Made by a program: the position numbers and the translations under genes
The notes under the pieces: generated by a model
The model's database searches: none
The model's input: the letters and a program-made list of their open reading frames with translations, nothing else
Told to the model about the DNA's origin: nothing
Source of the DNA: Comamonadaceae bacterium
GTDB taxonomy: Bacteria; Pseudomonadota; Gammaproteobacteria; Burkholderiales; Burkholderiaceae_C
Reading direction: 5' to 3'
Assembly (NCBI GenBank): GCA_947461325.1
Contig: CANHLD010000021.1
Location: forward strand, 1 to 16,980
Length of the DNA stretch: 16,980 nucleotides
Part shown: piece after piece, positions 1 through 7,000 of the stretch
Position numbering within the stretch: the first letter of the stretch is position 1
How the letters are laid out: every line of letters begins with the position of its first letter

Positions 1-36
1 CATCGCTGAATCAAAGACTGTACCCAAGGATAAACC

Positions 37-288
37 ATGGTCGTCATCCGACTTTCCCGCGGCGGCGCAAAAGCCCGTCCGTTTTTCAATATCGTTGTCG
101 CTGACAAGCGCGTTCGCCGTGATGGCCGTTTCATCGAGCGTATCGGGTTTTACAACCCCATCGCTTCCGGTGGCGAAGAAGGCTTGCGCATTGCGCAAGA
201 CCGCCTGAGCTATTGGGTCGGTGTCGGTGCACAAACATCGCCTACCGTTGACCGCTTGATCAAACAAGCCGGCAAAAAAGCCGCCTGA
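37..288 (+). CDS. rpsP: 30S ribosomal protein S16
   Basis: This encodes the small-subunit ribosomal protein bS16, which binds 16S rRNA and helps 30S assembly. The 83-residue product has the family's usual length and its typical opening, MVVIRLSRGGAKARPFF, followed by the conserved segment DGRFIERIGFYNP. The ATG is supported by an AAGGA Shine-Dalgarno sequence at 26-30, six nt upstream. It is the first gene of the rpsP-rimM-trmD-rplS operon; rimM begins only 11 nt after its stop. The operon promoter must lie left of the window. Identification is secure. Confidence 0.98.
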   Translation: MVVIRLSRGGAKARPFFNIVVADKRVRRDGRFIERIGFYNPIASGGEEGLRIAQDRLSYWVGVGAQTSPTVDRLIKQAGKKAA

Positions 289-299
289 TCACGCATCTT

Positions 300-872
300 A
301 TGCAGCCCGCCTGGGAGCCTGCTGAATTACCAGCGGACGCTGTCGAAGTCGGGCGCATTCTGGATGCATGGGGTTTGAAAGGCTGGTTCAAAGTCTTGCC
401 CCACAGCGCCTCGCCAGAGGCGCTTTTTTCTTCCAAACGCTGGTTTTTGCAACCGAATGAACGTGGTGCCTCGCCCTTCAAAGGCACGGTGCTCATGCAG
501 ATACGCGAAGCCAAAGAGCATGGCGATTCGGTGGTCGCTTGTCCCTTGGAAACCATAGACCGGGATGTCGCCGAAAGTCTCAAAGGCGCTCGTATATTCG
601 TGCCGCGATCCTCGTTTCCATCGACCAAAGAAGACGAGTTTTACTGGGTAGATTTGATCGGCTTGAGTGTACGTAACCGCGAAGGTTTGGATCTGGGAAC
701 AGTCAGCGAATTGATGTCCACAGGTCCGCAAACCCTGCTGGTTCTCACCCAAGCCAACCCGGATGATCCGACCAAACCACTGGAGCGCATGATCCCGTTT
801 GTCAGCGCTTATGTGGACAAGGTGGATATGACCGATCGACTGATCCTGGTCGATTGGCAGGCAGATTATTGA
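300..872 (+). CDS. rimM: 16S rRNA processing / ribosome maturation factor RimM
   Basis: RimM binds ribosomal protein S19 and promotes maturation of the 30S head domain. The 190-residue product shows the N-terminal RimM beta-barrel (about residues 14-100, opening VEVGRILDAWGLKGWFKV) and a C-terminal PRC-barrel (about 111-186, with DEFYWVDLIGL). The start is the first ATG after rpsP; the 11-nt gap has no convincing Shine-Dalgarno sequence. Weak initiation fits the known behaviour of this operon in Escherichia coli, where RimM and TrmD are made far below the level of the ribosomal proteins. The next gene, trmD, starts 10 nt after the stop, so co-transcription is very likely. Confidence 0.97.
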   Translation: MQPAWEPAELPADAVEVGRILDAWGLKGWFKVLPHSASPEALFSSKRWFLQPNERGASPFKGTVLMQIREAKEHGDSVVACPLETIDRDVAESLKGARIFVPRSSFPSTKEDEFYWVDLIGLSVRNREGLDLGTVSELMSTGPQTLLVLTQANPDDPTKPLERMIPFVSAYVDKVDMTDRLILVDWQADY

Positions 873-882
873 AGTCGCCGCC

Positions 883-1641
883 ATGCGCATAGACGTCATC
901 ACACTGTTTCCAGAATTGATTCAGTCGTTCATCGAGCATGGTGTGACACGCCGTGCTTACGACAGAGGGAAGATGGTTTTGAAATGCTGGAACCCGCGCG
1001 ATTTTGCTGATGGCAACTACCGCAGGGTCGACGACCGGCCGTTCGGCGGCGGCCCGGGCATGGTGATGTTGGCCGAACCCTTGGCGGCTTGTCTGTTGGC
1101 GATACGCCAGGAGCGCGCCGACGACAGACACAGCGCGCCGTTGATTTATTTTTCCCCGACAGGCGAGGCCCTTAACCAGACTTGGGTTTGCGAATCAGCC
1201 GCTAGTGCCAACGGTGCCGTGTTGCTTTGCGGGCGTTATGAGGGTGTGGATCAGCGTTTCATCGATACCTATGTTGACCGTCAAATCAGCTTGGGCGACT
1301 TTGTGTTGTCCGGTGGAGAATTACCCGCCATGGCCTGGCTGGACGCGGTGGCTCGGCTGCAACCCGGTGTCTTGAACGACAGCGACAGCCATGCCCAAGA
1401 CAGTTTTTCACCCGACTTATCCGGTTTGCTCGACAGCCCGCATTTCACCCGCCCAGAGGTTTGGCGGGATTTACCGGTACCGCAGGAACTGCTGTCCGGT
1501 CACCATGCCCAGATTGCCGACTGGCGACGCGAGCAAAGCCTGCAACTGACGGCAGCCAAACGGCCTGATCTGATCACCAAAGCCAGGAAGGCCGGGCTGA
1601 TCAGCGCCAAAGACGAGAGAATTTTGGCTGATAAAAGCTGA
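883..1641 (+). CDS. trmD: tRNA (guanine37-N1)-methyltransferase
   Basis: TrmD methylates N1 of G37 next to the anticodon, using S-adenosylmethionine, and so prevents +1 frameshifting. The 252-residue protein is of normal length for the family and starts MRIDVITLFPELI. The trefoil-knot (SPOUT) cofactor site is visible: SPTG at residues 91-94, GRYEGVD at 117-123 and SLGDFVLSGGE at 136-146. The aspartate of the DSF motif near residue 173 is the expected catalytic base. Only a weak GAAG lies upstream of the ATG, as for rimM, so expression below the ribosomal-protein genes is plausible. It is followed by a 117-nt gap before rplS, unusually wide for this operon. Confidence 0.98.
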   Translation: MRIDVITLFPELIQSFIEHGVTRRAYDRGKMVLKCWNPRDFADGNYRRVDDRPFGGGPGMVMLAEPLAACLLAIRQERADDRHSAPLIYFSPTGEALNQTWVCESAASANGAVLLCGRYEGVDQRFIDTYVDRQISLGDFVLSGGELPAMAWLDAVARLQPGVLNDSDSHAQDSFSPDLSGLLDSPHFTRPEVWRDLPVPQELLSGHHAQIADWRREQSLQLTAAKRPDLITKARKAGLISAKDERILADKS

Positions 1642-1654
1642 GTAGCCAGTTGGT

Positions 1655-1660
1655 TATAAT
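1655..1660 (+). promoter_or_regulatory. Possible internal -10 element ahead of rplS
   Basis: A perfect TATAAT lies 14 nt after the trmD stop. No good -35 hexamer is found at 16-19 nt spacing, and TTGGCT at 1624-1629 is 25 nt away. If it is used, transcription would begin near 1667, just before the structured rplS leader. Such a start would uncouple rplS from the weakly expressed rimM and trmD. Support is one hexamer plus position only. Confidence 0.3.
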
Positions 1661-1671
1661 AGTAGGCTTTT

Positions 1672-1758
1672 CGATCCTCTGGGTGGCCGCCGCGTGTTAC
1701 AGCCTTGTGCTAATACCGGCCTTTTGTGTAGCGCACCCAAGATCGTGCAGAGGACCTT
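1672..1758 (+). promoter_or_regulatory. Candidate structured mRNA leader of rplS that sequesters its ribosome binding site
   Basis: The gap before rplS can fold as nested helices read directly from the sequence. They are TCCTCT 1675-1680 with AGAGGA 1749-1754; GGGTG 1681-1685 with CACCC 1734-1738; GCCG 1686-1689 with CGGC 1717-1720; and GTGTTA 1694-1699 with TAATAC 1711-1716. The loop is at 1700-1710. AGAGGA is the rplS Shine-Dalgarno sequence, four nt before the ATG, so the outer helix would hide it. A competing helix, CGATC 1672-1676 with GATCG 1741-1745, shares bases with the hiding strand and would free it. Leaders bound by L19 are described in other phyla; I do not recognise this one as a known family. 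Confidence 0.4.
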
Positions 1759-2151
1759 ATGAATCTCATTCAAATCCTGGAACAGGAAGAAATCGCCCGC
1801 ATGGGCAAAAAAATCCCCGTCTTCGCCCCCGGCGATACCGTGGTGGTCAGCGTGAATGTGGTTGAAGGTAGCCGCAAGCGTGTGCAGGCCTTTGAAGGTG
1901 TGGTGATTGCCAAGCGCAACCGCGGCATCAACAGCAACTTCATCGTTCGCAAAATCTCCAGCGGTGAAGGCGTGGAGCGTACGTTCCAAACCTACAGCCC
2001 CTTGATCGCAGGAATTGAAGTCAAACGCCGTGGCGATGTGCGTCGTGCCAAGCTGTACTATTTGCGTGAGCGCAGCGGCAAATCAGCACGTATCAAAGAA
2101 AAACTCACCGCCAAGGCCACGCCGGCTTCCAAGGCAGCCGCCGCTCAGTAA
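1759..2151 (+). CDS. rplS: 50S ribosomal protein L19
   Basis: This encodes bL19, located at the interface between the ribosomal subunits. The 130-residue product contains the conserved FAPGDTVVVSVNVVEG, the QAFEGVVIAKRNRG strand and a basic KLYYLRERSGK segment. It ends in an Ala/Lys-rich tail of about 15 residues that is longer than in many homologs and typical of beta-proteobacterial L19. The ATG has the AGAGGA ribosome binding site at 1749-1754. It closes the rpsP operon and a strong terminator follows 23 nt after the stop. Confidence 0.98.
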   Translation: MNLIQILEQEEIARMGKKIPVFAPGDTVVVSVNVVEGSRKRVQAFEGVVIAKRNRGINSNFIVRKISSGEGVERTFQTYSPLIAGIEVKRRGDVRRAKLYYLRERSGKSARIKEKLTAKATPASKAAAAQ

Positions 2152-2174
2152 TTTCTGCTTGAGGATTGACTGCG

Positions 2175-2208
2175 AAACCGCCCCAGCGCCAAGCTGCGGC
2201 GGTTTTTT
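2175..2208 (+). terminator. Intrinsic terminator of the rpsP-rimM-trmD-rplS operon
   Basis: AAACCGCC (2175-2182) pairs perfectly with GGCGGTTT (2198-2205). An inner CAGC/GCTG helix (2184-2187 with 2193-2196) caps the stem, and a T-run follows at 2203-2208. It ends only 7 nt before the next start codon, so little leader remains for the Nudix gene unless it is made by read-through. Confidence 0.9.
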
Positions 2209-2215
2209 ATTGACC

Positions 2216-2920
2216 ATGACCCAAACACCTTCCGTTTCTCTGGCACAGATCCCGAACTTTTCGCCTCATGAGGCGGAAGTTTTGGGAACGGATGCGCACA
2301 TGCCAAGTCTCTCAGCTGCTGATTTGACGGCCGACGAATTGCGCCGCAAATTTGCAGAGAGTTTGGGTCAAAAGCTTTCGGCATTTCATGAGCCGCCATG
2401 GCATGACAAGCCGCCTAAGCCAGCTTCTGTGTTGCTTGGCATCGTGTTGCGCGACGAGCCAACGGTGTTGCTGACTGTGCGCACGGCCCATTTGTCATCG
2501 CATTCAGGACAGGTAGCCTTGCCGGGCGGACGCCAGGATGCACAGGACGTAGATGAAATTGCGGCCGCCTTGCGCGAAGCACAAGAAGAAGTCGGCTTGC
2601 ATCCGCACTATGTTTCTGTGTTGGGTTGCCTGCCGGTTTATGTCACTGGTACAGGCTACAAAGTAACCCCTGTGGTGGCTTTGCTTGATCCGGCGATGGA
2701 ATTGAGCGCCAATCCACATGAGGTGGCTGAGGTTTTCGAGGTTCCGCTGGTTTTTTTAATGAATCCTGCCAACCATCGCAGGCATGCGGCTGAATGGAAT
2801 GGCGTTAAGAGGGAATGGTTCTCGATGCCTTATGGAAAAGAAAGCCATCAGCGCCTTATTTGGGGTGCGACAGCAGGCATATTGAAGCATCTGTATCAAT
2901 TTTTACAAATGGGCAAATGA
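2216..2920 (+). CDS. Nudix hydrolase, CoA pyrophosphatase type
   Basis: This is a predicted Nudix pyrophosphatase of the NudL/Pcd1 class, which splits coenzyme A or acyl-CoA into 3',5'-ADP and (acyl-)phosphopantetheine. The 234-residue product carries the CoA-class signature (LLTVRT at 85-90, SHSGQVALPGG at 95-105). It runs into a degenerate Nudix box ending ALREAQEEVGL (118-128); E121, E124 and E125 are the likely metal ligands. A longer reading from 2015 overlaps rplS and the terminator and is unlikely. The chosen ATG has no Shine-Dalgarno sequence and lies just after the rplS terminator; an in-frame ATG at 2300 is an alternative. The CobD/CbiB-like gene follows after 28 nt. Confidence 0.9.
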   Translation: MTQTPSVSLAQIPNFSPHEAEVLGTDAHMPSLSAADLTADELRRKFAESLGQKLSAFHEPPWHDKPPKPASVLLGIVLRDEPTVLLTVRTAHLSSHSGQVALPGGRQDAQDVDEIAAALREAQEEVGLHPHYVSVLGCLPVYVTGTGYKVTPVVALLDPAMELSANPHEVAEVFEVPLVFLMNPANHRRHAAEWNGVKREWFSMPYGKESHQRLIWGATAGILKHLYQFLQMGK

Positions 2921-2948
2921 AGCAACCTGGTTCTCTTATCATTGAACC

Positions 2949-3923
2949 ATGAGTTTCATCTCTCTTTTATTTGCATTTCTGCTCGAACAAGTCAGGCCAT
3001 TGGCTTCAGGTCATGGTTTGGAGCGTAGCTTTCAGGCTTGGGGAGAGTGGCTGAAAAACAATTTGGACGCAGGCGACACCAGACATGCCTGGACGGCTTG
3101 GTTGATCGCTGTGGGTGTTCCCAGTTTGTTGGTGGTCGCCGTTCATTGGTGGCTGATGCTCAGCCTAGGTTGGGTGTTCGCTATGTTTTGGAGTTTGGCG
3201 GTTTTGTACGCCACCCTGGGCTTCAGGCGATTCAGTCACCATTTCACGGGCATTCGCGACGCCCTAGCTACCGGTGACGATGTCTTGGCCAGAGAGTTGT
3301 TGCGTGACTGGCAAGGGGAGTCTGACCTGCTCATCAGCCGAACGGAAATTGTTCGCCATGTCATAGAGCACTCAGCGCTGGCAGCGCACCGGCATGTTTT
3401 TGGTGTGGTGGCATGGTTTTCTGTGCTCGCAGCGCTGGGATTGGGGCCGGTAGGTGCTTTATTTTTCCGATTGTCAGCCTTGCTCTACAACGCCTGGGGT
3501 GACAAACAGCAGCCAAGCGATCACCCAGAAACGCAGGTGAGCGATTCCTTGAAGTCGGTTTCCACCACGGCGTGGCACCGCGTGGATTGGCTACCTGCCC
3601 GTTTGACCGGTTTGACTTTTGCAGTGGTCGGGAATTTTGAAGATGCGGTGGAAGCTTGGCGTCAAGGCGCAGAGCATTTTCAAAACCGCAATGACGGTGT
3701 GGTGCTTTCGGCAACCGCAGGTGCCATCAATGTGAGATTGGGTGGTGTCGTACCTGATTCGCCTGATGCAGATCTGGCCAATGAGCAAGCAGCCAATCTG
3801 CCGACCGCTGGGCGAGAACCCGAATTCGCTCATTTGCGCAGCATGGTCGGCTTGGTCTGGCGTGCGGTGGTGATGTGGATGGTGTTACTGGCCCTGCTCA
3901 CACTGGCGCGATTGGTCGGCTGA
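2949..3923 (+). CDS. CobD/CbiB-family inner membrane protein
   Basis: This 324-residue membrane protein resembles the CobD/CbiB family, whose studied members join an aminopropanol arm to cobyric acid in cobalamin synthesis. Hydrophobic segments are visible near residues 50-70, 72-92, 148-180 and at the C-terminus (about 302-322). A soluble stretch rich in charged residues lies between them. No other cobalamin gene is nearby. In beta-proteobacteria this family member commonly sits next to rplS/nudix or rsgA, so a role other than B12 synthesis is possible. No good Shine-Dalgarno sequence precedes the ATG. It converges on rsgA with a 12-nt gap that holds no terminator hairpin. Confidence 0.75.
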   Translation: MSFISLLFAFLLEQVRPLASGHGLERSFQAWGEWLKNNLDAGDTRHAWTAWLIAVGVPSLLVVAVHWWLMLSLGWVFAMFWSLAVLYATLGFRRFSHHFTGIRDALATGDDVLARELLRDWQGESDLLISRTEIVRHVIEHSALAAHRHVFGVVAWFSVLAALGLGPVGALFFRLSALLYNAWGDKQQPSDHPETQVSDSLKSVSTTAWHRVDWLPARLTGLTFAVVGNFEDAVEAWRQGAEHFQNRNDGVVLSATAGAINVRLGGVVPDSPDADLANEQAANLPTAGREPEFAHLRSMVGLVWRAVVMWMVLLALLTLARLVG

Positions 3924-3935
3924 GCGTTTATTCGT

Positions 3936-4829
3936 TTAATAATTTTTGGGCGCGGACATTTCTGCAAATAAATCAACATATATTTTGTGGCGTCCGGCAT
4001 CTATCAGCCCTTCGGACAATGCTTGGCGCACACCGCAATCCGGCTCATGCACGTGTGTGCAGTTATAAAACTTGCAATGATCGCTGTGTGTTTTGATGTC
4101 AGGCATGCAACTGGCCAAGTCACTGGGGGCAATATGGTTGAGGCCGAATTCCTGAAAACCCGGTGAATCCAGCAGTGCTGTCGTTTTTTCTTCATCCACC
4201 CAATACCAGGTTGTGGAAGTTGTGGTGTGTTTGCCGCTGTGCAACGCCTTAGAGATGATGTTGGTGCTGGCGTTTGCCTGTGGCACCAAGCGGTTGATGA
4301 GGGTGCTTTTACCGGCACCGGAAGGGCCTAAAACCAAGGTGGTTTTGTGATGCAAGGCTTGTCGCAATTGCGCCAAATCGTCCTCATGGTTGCGCAGTCC
4401 AAGCGCTAACACCTGGGTGCCGAATGCACGGTAGGGTTCAAGCCGTATCCATGCTTTATCAAAAGCCTGCGTCAAATCTTGTTTGTTCAATGCAATCAAA
4501 CTTCGAATGCCGGCTTGCTCGGCTGCAATCAATGCGCGTGCAACTTGGCTTTGGGAAAACTCGGGCTCGGCGGCTACCAGCACCAACACCTGATCCAGAT
4601 TGGCGGCAAACGATTTGGTGCGTATGTCATCCTGACGGTAAAACAAATTACGCCGTGGATCAATGGACTCAATGCTGCCTTCGTCTTCGCTGGCCAGCCA
4701 TTGCACCAGGTCGCCGACCACGGCTTGATTTTTTTTACCGCGTGGATGACAGATGCGGCGCTTACCTTCGTTATCCTCGACAACCACGTGTCTGCCGTGG
4801 CTGGCCACCACACGACCGGACAAGGTCAT
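3936..4829 (-). CDS. rsgA: Ribosome small-subunit-dependent GTPase A
   Basis: RsgA is a circularly permuted GTPase that checks late 30S maturation and releases RbfA. The 297-residue product shows the permuted motif order: an N-terminal OB-fold (about 1-70), G4 NKQD at 115-118, G1 GPSGAGKST at 168-176, the threonine-rich switch near 201-207 and G3 DSPG at 221-224. The C-terminal zinc site is C252-C257-H259-C265. All expected residues are present. Its ATG overlaps the stop of the upstream M48 peptidase gene in an ATGA junction, which suggests translational coupling. No stem-loop terminator was found after the stop. Confidence 0.97.
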   Translation of the reverse strand: MTLSGRVVASHGRHVVVEDNEGKRRICHPRGKKNQAVVGDLVQWLASEDEGSIESIDPRRNLFYRQDDIRTKSFAANLDQVLVLVAAEPEFSQSQVARALIAAEQAGIRSLIALNKQDLTQAFDKAWIRLEPYRAFGTQVLALGLRNHEDDLAQLRQALHHKTTLVLGPSGAGKSTLINRLVPQANASTNIISKALHSGKHTTTSTTWYWVDEEKTTALLDSPGFQEFGLNHIAPSDLASCMPDIKTHSDHCKFYNCTHVHEPDCGVRQALSEGLIDAGRHKIYVDLFAEMSAPKNY

Positions 4830-6082
4830 GCAGTCAGTCTGGCCAGCCGTTGGGACGCTGGCGGATGTGAATGGTAGAAAGTCACGTACAAAGGGTCTGG
4901 TGTAAGCGTTGACGCATTGTCTTGGTACAACTTGATCAATGCTTGGCGCAGATCAGCAGCATTCGCGTGTTGACAGGCAAACGCATCTGCTTCAAATTCA
5001 TGTTTGCGCGAGCGCGCAGCGCGCACAGGTGTGGCAATGAATGTCAACAATGGAACAAACTGCATGAACAGCAAAAGCGCCAAGGCGTCATTGGCAGACA
5101 TGGCGTGAGGCATGACACCTAAGCCTTCGTAAAACCAAAGCTGTGTACTCAGCCAACCCAAAGCAGCCATGCCAACCAAGGTGATGACGAAACTGCGAAT
5201 CAGCGACTGCGGAATATGGTTGAGTTTGGCGTGGCCGAGTTCGTGCGCTAACACAGCCTCCATTTCACTTGCATTCAGAGTTTTGAGCAGGGTATCGAAA
5301 AATACCACGCGCTTTTGTTTGCCAAGGCCTGTGAAAAAAGCATTCGAATGTGCAGAACGGCGACTGCCGTCCATGACAAAAAAACCGTCCGACTTAAAGC
5401 CAGTGCGGTGCATCAACTGGTCAACCCGTTCTTTCAACTCTGCGTCTTCAAGCGGTTGAAATTTATTGAATAAAGGCATGATGTAGTTGGGCGCAATCCA
5501 CATCACAAACAATTGGTAAGCAACCAACAAGGCCCAAGCCAGCAACCACCACAAAGTGCCGCCCGAATTCATGAGGAACAAGACGGCCCAAATCAAAGGA
5601 AGGCCCAACACCACACCAACCAATGTGCTTTTCAACAGATCGCTGATCCAAAGACCTATTGTCATATTGTTAAAGCCAAAGTGCTGTTCGATTTTGAAAG
5701 TTTGGTAGTAGGAAACCGGCAGATTCAGGAGTCCGGAGATCAGCATGAAACCCAGCACCAACAACAATTGTTGAAGCATGCCTGGACCCGTCAAGCCCAT
5801 CAGCGAAGTATCAAGCCATGTGAGCCCGCCCATCAAGGTCCAGCCCAAGAGAACCAGTGCGTCTAAAGCCAAATCCCAATAACCCAACTGCAATTTGGCC
5901 AAGGTGTAATCAGCCGCCTTTTGGTGCGTTGGAAGACTGATGGCAGATGCAAAGTCTGCAGGCACCTCATTGCGGTGCCACGCAACATGCCTGACTTGGC
6001 GGCTGGCCAGCCACAATTTGAGAAGCAAGTTAATCAACAGCAAAGCTGTGAAAACAAGGGTGAAATGCAGGGAAGAGATCAT
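4826..6082 (-). CDS. M48-family (Ste24-like) membrane metallopeptidase
   Basis: This 418-residue protein is a zinc metallopeptidase of the M48 CaaX-protease/Ste24 type, embedded in the inner membrane. The zinc-binding motif HELGH is at residues 280-284, and the third ligand is expected in the later EFEADAFA segment. Several hydrophobic stretches are visible, at about 5-26, 70-92, 103-121, 150-171 and 176-196, with a further pair after the active site. The substrate cannot be read from sequence; bacterial relatives are linked to membrane-protein quality control. It is the first gene of a two-gene unit with rsgA and is divergent from orn across a 115-nt gap that contains an inverted repeat. Confidence 0.92.
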   Translation of the reverse strand: MISSLHFTLVFTALLLINLLLKLWLASRQVRHVAWHRNEVPADFASAISLPTHQKAADYTLAKLQLGYWDLALDALVLLGWTLMGGLTWLDTSLMGLTGPGMLQQLLLVLGFMLISGLLNLPVSYYQTFKIEQHFGFNNMTIGLWISDLLKSTLVGVVLGLPLIWAVLFLMNSGGTLWWLLAWALLVAYQLFVMWIAPNYIMPLFNKFQPLEDAELKERVDQLMHRTGFKSDGFFVMDGSRRSAHSNAFFTGLGKQKRVVFFDTLLKTLNASEMEAVLAHELGHAKLNHIPQSLIRSFVITLVGMAALGWLSTQLWFYEGLGVMPHAMSANDALALLLFMQFVPLLTFIATPVRAARSRKHEFEADAFACQHANAADLRQALIKLYQDNASTLTPDPLYVTFYHSHPPASQRLARLTA

Positions 6083-6137
6083 GTGGTTAAGTGTAGATGT
6101 TTTTGAAACGACGGAATTTGATGCGGCTTAGTCAGCC

Positions 6138-6168
6138 CAATGCAAACTATTTTCCTTGAGTTGCATTG
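6138..6168. repeat. 8-bp inverted repeat between the M48 peptidase gene and orn
   Basis: CAATGCAA (6138-6145) and TTGCATTG (6161-6168) are perfect inverted copies separated by 15 nt. They lie 30-60 nt upstream of the orn ATG in the divergent gap. This could be a protein-binding site or a hairpin in the orn leader. There is no T-run, so it is not an intrinsic terminator. Confidence 0.45.
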
Positions 6169-6197
6169 CCTTGTCGGGCTTGAGGGACAATCCGTTG

Positions 6198-6788
6198 ATG
6201 AACTCAGCCAATGCCACTACTTCAACACCCGAGCAACCCGTCTTGGCCAAAAATGACAACAACCTGGTGTGGTTGGACTGTGAAATGTCAGGACTGGACC
6301 CGGAAAAAGAACGTTTACTTGAAATTGCCATCGTTGTCACAGGCCCGAACCTCACGCCGCGCATTGAAGGCCCGGTGGTGGTGATTCACCAAAGCAATGA
6401 GTTGCTGGCCGGCATGGACGCTTGGAACAAGGGCACGCACGGTAAAAGTGGCTTGATAGATAAGGTCAAGAACTCGACCACGACCGAAGCCCAGGCAGAA
6501 GAACAATTGATTGAGTTCATGAAGAAATATGTCAGCAAAGGTGTGGCTCCCATGTGCGGAAACACCATTGGGCAGGACAGACGGTTTCTGCTCAAGTACT
6601 TGCCGAAACTGGAGGGCTGGTTTCACTACCGCAACTTGGATGTCAGCACATTGAAGGAATTGTCCAAACGCTGGAAGCCCGAGGTGTATGCCTCATTCAA
6701 AAAACAGCAAAGCCACACCGCTTTGGCAGACGTGCATGAATCCATCGAAGAACTTGCGCATTACCGCGAGCATTTTTTGAAAATATAA
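6198..6788 (+). CDS. orn: Oligoribonuclease
   Basis: Orn is the 3'-5' exoribonuclease that degrades the last di- and short oligonucleotides of RNA decay, including pGpG from cyclic-di-GMP breakdown. The 196-residue product has the DEDDh active site: D27 and E29 in WLDCEMSGLD, D127 in GNTIGQDRRF, D148 in YRNLDVST, and H173 and D178 in HTALADVHES. The ATG is preferred because GAGGGA lies at 6182-6187, ten nt upstream; a TTG at 6156 would add 14 residues without a site. The N-terminus is about 15 residues longer than E. coli Orn. No terminator separates it from the helicase gene. Confidence 0.97.
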   Translation: MNSANATTSTPEQPVLAKNDNNLVWLDCEMSGLDPEKERLLEIAIVVTGPNLTPRIEGPVVVIHQSNELLAGMDAWNKGTHGKSGLIDKVKNSTTTEAQAEEQLIEFMKKYVSKGVAPMCGNTIGQDRRFLLKYLPKLEGWFHYRNLDVSTLKELSKRWKPEVYASFKKQQSHTALADVHESIEELAHYREHFLKI

Positions 6789-6903
6789 GTAGTCTTAAAA
6801 AGCCGCAACAGCATCCGCATTTCGTGCGAGAATACCCTGAGTTGCACTTGATGGTGTGACATTGCTACATCCTCCTCACACCTTGGGTTCATTTGAACCG
6901 CGT

Positions 6904-6990
6904 TGCAAAAATTTTGCAGCATGCTTTGTTTGAAGGTTGATGTTTTTCCAACCTTTGAACGGAGCAGCCTCACCTTTTCAGGTGCGGGCT
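6904..6990 (+). promoter_or_regulatory. Inverted-repeat-rich leader of the DEAD-box helicase gene
   Basis: Three consecutive potential hairpins lie in the 212-nt gap before the helicase ATG. They are TGCAAAA/TTTTGCA (6904-6910 with 6912-6918, one-base centre); AAGGTTG/CAACCTT (6933-6939 with 6949-6955); and CACCT/AGGTG with a TTTC loop (6971-6975 with 6980-6984), extended by AGCC 6966-6969 and GGCT 6987-6990. An A-run, not a T-run, follows, so these are not terminators for the plus strand. A structured leader suits a helicase that regulates its own mRNA, but that is inference. A weak promoter guess is TTGCAC at 6842-6847 with TACATC at 6866-6871. Confidence 0.4.
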
Positions 6991-7000
6991 AAAAAACACA

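Noticed and set aside
327..902. Open frame of 191 codons on the minus strand opposite rimM
   Set aside because: It lies entirely over a well-identified gene, has no recognisable domain, and is explained by the codon pattern of the plus strand.
2015..2215. 5' extension of the Nudix reading frame by 67 codons
   Set aside because: It overlaps the end of rplS and the terminator stem, and its residues are not like any Nudix N-terminus.
6966..6990. Hairpin before the helicase gene considered as a terminator of orn
   Set aside because: The stem is followed by an A-run rather than a T-run on the plus strand, so intrinsic termination is not expected.
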